From positions 42,656 through 47,710 of the forward strand of contig NVUP01000031.1 in assembly GCA_002401945.1 (NCBI GenBank): DNA of 5,055 bases. The letters run 5' to 3'. This stretch comes from Paracoccaceae bacterium. Lineage in GTDB: Bacteria; Pseudomonadota; Alphaproteobacteria; Rhodobacterales; Rhodobacteraceae. The number at the start of each line of letters is the position of its first letter. Positions within the stretch are counted from its first letter, which is position 1. Positions 1 to 4,371 of this stretch are shown one piece after another. The notes beneath the pieces are model-generated. The model was not told where the DNA came from. It did no database searches and saw nothing but the letters and a program-made list of their open reading frames with translations. Position numbers and translations under genes: made by a program.

Positions 1-1
1 T

Positions 2-145
2 CTCATGGGTTTGACCCTCGCCACACTGATCCCTTCGCTGCCAACCGTTGTTTCGCTAGCAGCCAAAATCCTCTGCGGCACCGCGCTCTATGCGGCACTC
101 CTTTGGTTCATGGGCTGGCTCCACAGACAAAGGATCGCAGCATGA
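2..145 (+). CDS. C-terminal fragment of a polytopic membrane protein, possibly a polysaccharide flippase (5' end outside window)
   Basis: An open frame enters from the left edge and ends at TGA 143-145, giving the last 47 residues of a longer protein. The fragment is strongly hydrophobic, with two likely membrane segments: roughly LMGLTLATLIPSL, and a longer one around ILCGTALYAALLWFMGWL. It closes with the short basic tail HRQRIAA, which is consistent with a cytoplasmic C-terminus. The stop overlaps the start of the next gene as ATGA (142-145), the usual sign of translational coupling within one operon. That next gene is a GumK-like glycosyltransferase, so a membrane protein of exopolysaccharide export, such as a Wzx-type flippase, is the natural guess. 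A polymerase, ligase or acyltransferase would fit equally well, because no diagnostic motif lies in this piece. The reading frame is well supported. The function is inferred from context only. Confidence 0.6.
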   Translation, partial: LMGLTLATLIPSLPTVVSLAAKILCGTALYAALLWFMGWLHRQRIAA

Positions 146-1218
146 AGCACCTGGTTCTGCTCACCGGTCATTTTCCACAGCAACAACGACGGCCCAGCTT
201 GTTGTGGGTCGCCGAGGCGCTGCTGCAGAAGGGCTGGCATGTCACCCATGTTACCCTCGGCTATAGCTGGCTGTCACATCTGCGCCGGGATCACCGGTTG
301 CGAGCATTGGAAAGTCCACCACACCCCGGCACATGGCAGTTGCAACCGCGCCACCATTGGATTTTCCACTATTCACCGCTGCATCCATTTTCCACCCGCA
401 GGCCGTTGCTTGACCAGATGTTAGCACCGCTACACCAGATATTCCCGGCCTATTGGACCCGGCATCTGCGGGCCCCCTTAGCGCAGGCGGATCTGGTGCT
501 GGTGGAAAGCGGTGCGCCGGTGATGCTGGCACCACTGCTGCGACGGTTGTCAACTCGGGCACGGCTGATCTACCGGGTCAATGATAATATCCGGCTGCTG
601 AATGCTCCGGCGTTTCTGTGCCAATACGAAAAAGACTATGCACCGCTGTTCGATCGCATCAGCACCGCCAGCCCACATTTGGCAGCGCAGTTTCATGGGC
701 TGGCCCCGGTGACGATTGATCCGATGGGAGTTCCACTGGACCGGCTGCGCAACATTGAGCCGGATCCTTACCCCGACCGCGCCAAGTTTGAAGCTGTCTG
801 TGCCGGCAGCACACAGTTGGGTATTGAGGCCTTGCGACGCATTGCCAAGGCGCGCCCCAATTGGCGACTGCATGTGCTGGGAAGGCTGAAAACCGCCCCG
901 CCAAAATGCCGAAACCTGATCTTTCACGGCGAACAGGATTTTGACGCTACGCTTGCCTTTATCAAACACGCCGACATCGGGCTGGCGCCTTATCTGGATC
1001 GTCCCGGTGTTGAATACCAGACCACCAATTCCAATCGTATTCTACTGTACCGGTATTTTGGCCTGCCTATCCTGGGGCCGGATCGCTTACGCCATGCCTC
1101 GGTGCCGTCGATCATTGGCTATGGTGATGCGAGGTGTTGGCAGCGATGTGAAACCTGGGAACGTCAACCTGAAGACATTCCCGACTGGTCGGAACTGGCA
1201 CAGCGGTTGGTAGAATAA
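142..1218 (+). CDS. GumK-like glycosyltransferase (GT70 family), probable exopolysaccharide glucuronosyltransferase
   Basis: This 358-residue protein probably transfers a sugar, perhaps glucuronic acid from UDP-GlcA, to a lipid-linked exopolysaccharide intermediate at the cytoplasmic membrane face. It matches my memory of Xanthomonas GumK along its length: QRRPSLLWVAEALLQKG (15-31), GYSWLSHLRRDHRL (40-53), HPFSTRRP (81-88), ADLVLVESGAPV (116-127), YRVND (144-148), FHGEQDFDATLAFIKHADIG (261-280), APYL (282-285) and NSNRILLYRYFGLPILGP (296-313). D148 aligns with the GumK catalytic Asp, and E264 with its conserved GE. Where GumK has Ser-Met-Lys near the nucleotide sugar, this protein has S297-N-R299, so donor preference may differ. 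Length is close to GumK (about 400). The ATG at 142 is chosen over the in-frame ATG at 103 because AAAGGA (129-134) lies 7 bases upstream and the start overlaps the preceding stop. The extra 13 residues from 103 lie inside the upstream gene. Family assignment is fairly firm; donor and acceptor are unknown. Confidence 0.82.
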   Translation: MKHLVLLTGHFPQQQRRPSLLWVAEALLQKGWHVTHVTLGYSWLSHLRRDHRLRALESPPHPGTWQLQPRHHWIFHYSPLHPFSTRRPLLDQMLAPLHQIFPAYWTRHLRAPLAQADLVLVESGAPVMLAPLLRRLSTRARLIYRVNDNIRLLNAPAFLCQYEKDYAPLFDRISTASPHLAAQFHGLAPVTIDPMGVPLDRLRNIEPDPYPDRAKFEAVCAGSTQLGIEALRRIAKARPNWRLHVLGRLKTAPPKCRNLIFHGEQDFDATLAFIKHADIGLAPYLDRPGVEYQTTNSNRILLYRYFGLPILGPDRLRHASVPSIIGYGDARCWQRCETWERQPEDIPDWSELAQRLVE

Positions 1219-1228
1219 ACTAACGCCG

Positions 1229-2572
1229 TCAATACCCAGAAACCACTCCACCATTTGAGGTGTCGACATCGCCAGCAACCGTGCTGTGATCGCGGGTGAA
1301 GACGCTGCCGCCATTAGCCTCGATCGCAAAGTTGACAGCCGCGCCTGCCGCATCTGCAACCGTGTCCTGTAGCCACATCGCTGCGCTGTTGGAGCATTTG
1401 AACGCAACCGAACTGCCATCCAGATCACGGGCAGTGGCTTGCGATCCTACAAACCAACTGTGGGTGTTTTGAATGCAATGCACCTCGGTACCGTTGCGCG
1501 AATATCCGTAATCGCCGTCCAAATCGATAGAGAGCACCGCGTCATGGGTGGTGAAGCCATTGCAGGAGGACGCCGCAAACGCCCCGTTGCCAAAGCCCGA
1601 GCAGCCCTGCATCAGCACATGCAATCCGGGGTTTCCGTCTTCGTGAAAGCTCCACCCGTCAGAGGCACCAGCCGAGGCATCGCAATTGAAAAATGCCGCC
1701 AACCCATTGCTGCGCCGGATTTGCACCGCGTCCAGTGGGTTGTTGACGTTAGACGGCGCCGAATAGCGAAACGAGCAATCCACCGCGACGATGTTTCGAT
1801 CCGCCACCGCATCACAATGCAGAGCACCGGTGATACCGCCCTCGCAATGGATATTCTCGAGGTAGAGATCGTCGGTATGGGTCATAAATCGCGCGCCGTG
1901 AAAATTGCGGATCACAGCAATATCGCTGCTGCCCGGCACCTGACCGATGTTCACATGCAATGTACCGCTGTCATCGAACCAACTGTTATTGGTGGATTGA
2001 CAGGCGGACAGGTCAGCGGCCTGAGTCAATTCGGTATACAGGTTTTGCGCGTCCAGTTGATCGGTGCGAAACACCCGTTTGGCTGAGCTGACCGCAGTAC
2101 TGTAACTGGCGCCGGAATTTGTCCAGCTTAGGCTATGCGGACCGGTGCGATACTTAACGGAACCATCCCATCCCAGCACCGCCACCGGCTGATCCGGTTC
2201 GTCATTGCCGTTACGGGTAAAGGCGCTTTCCTCATAGTTTCCCGGTTTCACGATCACTCGGTAAGGGGCGAGGGTGGCGTTGCCGGCAGTGAATGCGGCG
2301 TGGATCGAGCGTTTGGCGGCTAAAAAATCACCCTCCGTCGCACCCAACCCCGAGTTTGCATCATCGCCACTGATGCCATCGACGTGAAACGCCGCGCCAG
2401 TCCAGATGCCTGGATCCACCAGATCGCGGGGCGTCAGGTTGCAGCGATAACCAGTACCACCTTTGGTGATCAGCAGCGGAAACCGTATGCCATCCCAATC
2501 AAACCCTGGGGGCAGCGGGATTAGCGTTTCGGCGCGGAATTGTGGCGCCAGGGCCAGACCAACCGCCAACAT
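1229..2572 (-). CDS. Right-handed parallel beta-helix protein, probable spike/fibre partner of the spike-base protein
   Basis: The 447-residue product has the sequence style of pectate-lyase-like parallel beta-helix proteins. An entry motif HVDGISGDDANSG (63-75) is followed by VIVKPGNYEES (106-116), then many short strand-turn repeats (about 218-447) such as DLYLENIHCEGG, NIVAVDCSF, LAAFFNCDASAG, HVLMQGCSGFGNG and SSVAFKCSNS. Residues 304-312 (SDGWSFHED) and 338-344 (NGFTTHD) hold clustered Asp and His that could bind metal or glycan. No known lyase active site is recognised. Its ATG shares one base with the TGA of the spike-base gene (TGATG at 2574-2570), so it is probably translated by re-initiation; its own ribosome site is poor. 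The N-terminus MLAVGLALAPQFRAE is mildly hydrophobic but lacks a basic n-region, so a signal peptide is doubtful. The order resembles the RcGTA head-spike base/fibre pair, but homology to that fibre was not tested. Alternatives are a secreted polysaccharide lyase or an adhesin. Confidence 0.75.
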   Translation of the reverse strand: MLAVGLALAPQFRAETLIPLPPGFDWDGIRFPLLITKGGTGYRCNLTPRDLVDPGIWTGAAFHVDGISGDDANSGLGATEGDFLAAKRSIHAAFTAGNATLAPYRVIVKPGNYEESAFTRNGNDEPDQPVAVLGWDGSVKYRTGPHSLSWTNSGASYSTAVSSAKRVFRTDQLDAQNLYTELTQAADLSACQSTNNSWFDDSGTLHVNIGQVPGSSDIAVIRNFHGARFMTHTDDLYLENIHCEGGITGALHCDAVADRNIVAVDCSFRYSAPSNVNNPLDAVQIRRSNGLAAFFNCDASAGASDGWSFHEDGNPGLHVLMQGCSGFGNGAFAASSCNGFTTHDAVLSIDLDGDYGYSRNGTEVHCIQNTHSWFVGSQATARDLDGSSVAFKCSNSAAMWLQDTVADAAGAAVNFAIEANGGSVFTRDHSTVAGDVDTSNGGVVSGY

Positions 2573-2841
2573 CAGTAAAGCCCCACAATGCCGTCGGCGC
2601 TGGTGCCGCTGACCATGACTCGGCGGGCGCGGATTGGATAGATCACGCCGGGCACCAGCGCCGGCAGTGTCAGCGCGCTGCCATCCTTCAGCACCACGGC
2701 CAGATCTCCACCGCTACCAACCATCAGGGCGCGGGGCAGGGTGGTCAGATCTGCGCCATCATCCGGGATGATGGCAAAGCCGCCGGTGACCGGGGCGCTG
2801 AGGTTTGGCGTGAAGCTGTCAAAATGATCGGTGATTGGCAT
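2572..2841 (-). CDS. Head-spike base protein, RcGTA Rcc01079 (GhsA)-like
   Basis: The 89-residue product, beginning MPITDHFDSF, fits the pattern I recall for the spike-base family typified by Rhodobacter capsulatus Rcc01079. That pattern is a short N-terminus ending in a Pro/Ala-rich turn, then GGFAIIPDDGADL, LPRALMVGSGGDLAVVLKDGSAL, VPGVIYPIRARRVMVSGTSADGIVGLY. In RcGTA this small all-beta protein anchors the head spikes to the capsid, and related genes occur in alphaproteobacterial phages. The start at 2841 is chosen because AAAGGA (minus strand, 2854-2849) lies 7 bases upstream, the same spacing as in the glycosyltransferase gene. An adjacent ATG at 2844 would add one Met, and an ATG at 2904 would add 21 residues (PDTNVFDQCSEG and on) unlike the family. 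The gene is followed by, and coupled to, the beta-helix gene. No capsid, portal or tail genes are visible in the window, so whether it works in a virion is unknown. Family recognition is from memory. Confidence 0.75.
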   Translation of the reverse strand: MPITDHFDSFTPNLSAPVTGGFAIIPDDGADLTTLPRALMVGSGGDLAVVLKDGSALTLPALVPGVIYPIRARRVMVSGTSADGIVGLY

Positions 2842-2914
2842 CATTGAATCCTTTGCGAAGGCTAAGCCCTCAGAGCATTGATCAAAGACATTTGTATCAG
2901 GCAAACCATGCGTA

Positions 2915-2930
2915 CGGCGGTGTTGCGCCG
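2915..2930 (-). other. Small GC-rich inverted repeat downstream of repC
   Basis: CGGCG (2915-2919) and CGCCG (2926-2930) can form a 5-bp stem with a 6-base loop in a transcript leaving repC. No U-tract follows in the minus direction, so it is a poor candidate for an intrinsic terminator. It lies between the downstream parS and the spike-base gene. Transcription may therefore read from repC into the spike genes. No convincing sigma-70 promoter was seen in the 137-bp gap. Confidence 0.3.
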
Positions 2931-2944
2931 GGGCAGGGGCCGTC

Positions 2945-2960
2945 GTTGACAGCTGTCAAC
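2945..2960. repeat. parS: parS-like 16-bp palindrome, downstream copy
   Basis: GTTGACAGCTGTCAAC is a perfect 16-bp palindrome 18 bp beyond the repC stop. It fits the general repABC centromere pattern GTTNNNNGCNNNNAAC and is identical to the copy at 4236-4251. It is the expected binding site of the plasmid's own RepB (ParB-like) protein for partition. Centromeres downstream of repC are known in rhizobial repABC plasmids. Exact repetition of a 16-mer on both sides of repC is very unlikely by chance. Confidence 0.88.
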
Positions 2961-2978
2961 TTTCCTTATCGTCATCCG

Positions 2979-4190
2979 CTAGGCCTGTTTCGCCGGTGAC
3001 AGCAGCGCCATCACCATTGGCCCGGGCGAGAACCCTCCGGCAGCGGATTTGCTGGTCAGCGAGCGCAGGTATCCACCTGGCGAGCGAATATCATCAACTC
3101 GTTGCAGGATGGCGGCGACAGTGATGGCTGCGACCTCGGCCCCCATCACCCGCTGTGCCTCAGCCCAGGCATCGGGGCTGATCCCCATATAACCACGTAC
3201 TGAGGCCATCAATCCAACCAGTTCATGCCAGTGCTGTACCGGATGGCTGGCATAAGGCAGGATATCGGGACAGGCCTTGAGCACCAGACCCAATGGCAGG
3301 TTGGGCTGGCGGCTATTAGGCTCTAACGCTGTGGGTTCATCAGATGGGGCAGGGGAGAGGGAGGCACCATCGGTCCCGGCTGCGTCTATCTCTAAGACGG
3401 ATTCAGATTCATAGGAGTCTTTATTTGAATTCTGATAGTGGCGCTCAGTTTCACCGTCACTGCCGCTCATATCTTCTGCTTTAAACAGATAATGACGGAT
3501 GCGCTGCAGCAGTGTGCGCAACTTATCCCCAAGCTGAGACAGCAGGTCATGGCCCAGCTTGCGGCGTTTGTGCTTGGAGATCTCAACCAGTTCGTCCTGC
3601 AGGGTCTGCCACGGGGCGCTGATACCAACTTCAACGCCGTATTCCGCCAGTTTAACAGCATCGCGATTCAACAGTGTCACCTCTTCACGCAGCCGCTTTA
3701 AGTGCGCAGCATCAGCCTGGACCTCAATCGCAGTGTCGGTGATCTGGCGGGCGTGTTGCAGCAGGGGCCGCAGGTCAAAGCCAAAGGCGCGGATGATCTC
3801 ACCATCGCGATCACGGGCGGCATAACGTTTGCCGTTGGGACTGTCGTGGCGGCAGATAAGTCCCGAGCGCACCAGCGCCGCCAAATGCCGGCGCAGCGTG
3901 CTCTCTGCCATGCCGTGGGCGCGCTCACCTAAGGCGCGGTTTGAGGGGAACACCACCAGGCTGGCATTGTCGCTGAGGCTGGTGCCCTTGTGAAAGCTGA
4001 GCAGCGCGTTCAGCACCGTCAGATCACGGTCGCTGAGGTTAAACCGCAGCCGTGCAGTGCACAGTGACCGAAACAGCTGCCATTTATCGCAATGGGGAAT
4101 TTCCGCAGCCGCGCGGACGGCACTGGCCTGTTGCAACATCCCAGCCGTCACCGGCCGCTGCCCAAAGGGCGTCGTTGTGAGTTGTTCCAT
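2979..4190 (-). CDS. repC: RepC replication initiator of a repABC plasmid
   Basis: The 403-residue protein starts the plasmid's own replication and is normally the only Rep protein needed for it. The start motif TTPFGQRPVT (6-15) is typical of RepC, and total length matches the family (about 400). A winged-helix DNA-binding domain spans roughly 52-145: LSDRDLTVLNALLSF, then the recognition-helix region FPSNRALGERAHGMAESTLRRHLAALVRSGLI (81-112), and a basic wing around NGKRYAARD. A charged helical stretch (about 155-235) leads to a polar, low-complexity linker (about 240-295), then the conserved C-terminal domain (LPLGLVLKACPDILPYA to SPGGYLRSLTSKSAAGGF). The ATG at 4190 gives the canonical N-terminus. 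It has no good Shine-Dalgarno, as expected for a gene held down by leader RNA structure and antisense RNA. It lies 181 bp after repB on the same strand, with identical parS palindromes on either side. In studied repABC plasmids oriV lies inside repC. Confidence 0.96.
   Translation of the reverse strand: MEQLTTTPFGQRPVTAGMLQQASAVRAAAEIPHCDKWQLFRSLCTARLRFNLSDRDLTVLNALLSFHKGTSLSDNASLVVFPSNRALGERAHGMAESTLRRHLAALVRSGLICRHDSPNGKRYAARDRDGEIIRAFGFDLRPLLQHARQITDTAIEVQADAAHLKRLREEVTLLNRDAVKLAEYGVEVGISAPWQTLQDELVEISKHKRRKLGHDLLSQLGDKLRTLLQRIRHYLFKAEDMSGSDGETERHYQNSNKDSYESESVLEIDAAGTDGASLSPAPSDEPTALEPNSRQPNLPLGLVLKACPDILPYASHPVQHWHELVGLMASVRGYMGISPDAWAEAQRVMGAEVAAITVAAILQRVDDIRSPGGYLRSLTSKSAAGGFSPGPMVMALLSPAKQA
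3391..3440. other. AT-rich stretch inside repC, candidate origin unwinding region
   Basis: About 33 of these 50 bases are A or T, clearly above the surrounding GC-rich coding sequence. The stretch encodes part of the polar linker of RepC (around QNSNKDSYESESVLEI). Published work on repABC plasmids places oriV inside the repC coding sequence in an AT-rich segment. This is therefore the best candidate here for duplex opening. No iteron array was recognised, so the assignment rests on composition and family precedent. Confidence 0.4.
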
Positions 4191-4204
4191 ATTTGATCAC
4201 GAGA

Positions 4205-4217
4205 CAAAACTATTTTG
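4205..4217. repeat. Short inverted repeat just upstream of repC
   Basis: CAAAA (4205-4209) and TTTTG (4213-4217) flank a 3-base spacer, with the nearer arm about 14 bases before the repC ATG. In the repC leader transcript this would be a small A/U stem close to the ribosome-loading region. It may contribute to the weak translation initiation expected of repC. It could also be a chance repeat. Confidence 0.3.
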
Positions 4218-4226
4218 CCCGCCGAG

Positions 4227-4236
4227 CAGGCGCCTG
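4227..4236. repeat. 10-bp palindrome adjoining the intergenic parS
   Basis: CAGGCGCCTG is a perfect palindrome that shares its last G with the first base of the parS palindrome at 4236-4251. In the repC leader it could form or compete in local hairpins. On DNA it could be a second protein-binding site next to the centromere. No equivalent flanks the downstream parS copy. Confidence 0.35.
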
Positions 4237-4251
4237 TTGACAGCTGTCAAC
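4236..4251. repeat. parS: parS-like 16-bp palindrome, repB-repC intergenic copy
   Basis: GTTGACAGCTGTCAAC is identical to the palindrome at 2945-2960 and is the expected RepB-binding centromere element. Its internal TTGACA (4237-4242) is also a perfect -35 hexamer of the plus-strand ctRNA promoter. RepB bound here would be expected to hinder RNA polymerase at that promoter. The repB-repC intergenic region is a known location for centromere palindromes in Roseobacter repABC plasmids. Confidence 0.88.
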
Positions 4252-4266
4252 TCAATCCCTTATGTT
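4237..4266 (+). promoter_or_regulatory. Predicted ctRNA promoter
   Basis: A perfect -35 hexamer TTGACA (4237-4242) is followed, after 18 bases, by TATGTT (4261-4266), which matches the -10 consensus at four of six positions. Transcription would start near 4273, opposite to repB-repC, and run into the strong terminator at 4289-4324. The -35 lies inside the parS palindrome. The spacer is one base longer than ideal; TTATGT at 4260-4265 gives a 17-base spacer but a poorer -10. Confidence 0.65.
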
Positions 4267-4271
4267 CGGAA

Positions 4272-4324
4272 GTGCAAAAACACGAACTAAAGGCCTCTCG
4301 GAACTTGTTTCGGGGGGCTTTTTT
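4272..4324 (+). ncRNA. Antisense counter-transcribed RNA (ctRNA) controlling repC
   Basis: A short RNA of about 50-55 nt is predicted between the promoter at 4237-4266 and the T-tract at 4319-4324. It is encoded in the repB-repC intergenic region on the strand opposite the rep genes. This matches the antisense incompatibility RNA of repABC plasmids, which pairs with the repC leader and represses RepC production, setting copy number. The 5' part is A-rich and weakly structured (around GTGCAAAAACACGAAC), which suits initial pairing with its target. The 3' half is the terminator hairpin. An outer inverted repeat GTTCG (4264-4268) / CGAAC (4283-4287) would be complete only in the leader mRNA, where it could display the target loop. 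The exact 5' end is not determined. Confidence 0.75.
4289..4324 (+). terminator. Intrinsic terminator of the ctRNA
   Basis: The arms 4289-4303 and 4308-4322 form a nearly continuous stem around the loop CTTG (4304-4307), ending in a six-T tract (4319-4324). The last stem pairs use part of the T-tract. Four pairs are G-U wobbles (at 4292, 4296, 4298 and 4301). In the complementary minus-strand transcript these become A-C mismatches and no U-tract follows the hairpin. Termination should therefore act on the ctRNA and leave repB-repC transcription intact. Confidence 0.85.
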
Positions 4325-4337
4325 ATGGGTTCTGTCG

Positions 4338-4349
4338 GGAGGTGCCTCC
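4338..4349. repeat. GGAGG/CCTCC inverted repeat between repB and the ctRNA terminator
   Basis: GGAGG (4338-4342) and CCTCC (4345-4349) are separated by two bases and could form a short hairpin in the repB-repC transcript. On the minus strand it carries a perfect AGGAGG Shine-Dalgarno-like hexamer. No start codon follows at a usable distance, so it does not mark a leader peptide. Its role is unknown. Confidence 0.3.
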
Positions 4350-4371
4350 TGTTGTTGGGTTTATTTGGATC

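Noticed and set aside
103..141. Upstream ATG at 103 as the glycosyltransferase start
   Set aside because: It would add 13 residues lying inside the preceding membrane-protein gene. The ATG at 142 has AAAGGA at good spacing and an ATGA overlap.
1205..1225. Hairpin GTTGGT/ACTAAC at the convergent gene junction as a bidirectional terminator
   Set aside because: The stem is only 6 bp with a G-U pair and there is no T-tract in either direction.
1331..1339. GTTGACAGC, a possible third parS site
   Set aside because: Only the left nine bases match; the right half does not, and it sits inside the beta-helix gene. Probably chance.
1439..2086. 215-codon open frame on the plus strand antisense to the beta-helix gene
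   Set aside because: The translation has no recognisable family features, is rich in Arg, Val and His as expected from a reverse-frame shadow, and lies wholly under a convincing gene.
2530..2572. Signal peptide at the N-terminus of the beta-helix protein
   Set aside because: The hydrophobic run (LAVGLALA) is short and lacks basic residues before it. A particle-attachment peptide is as likely, so secretion is not claimed.
2842..2904. ATG at 2904 as the start of the spike-base gene
   Set aside because: The added 21 residues do not resemble the family, and the good ribosome-binding site (AAAGGA at 2854-2849) lies just before 2841.
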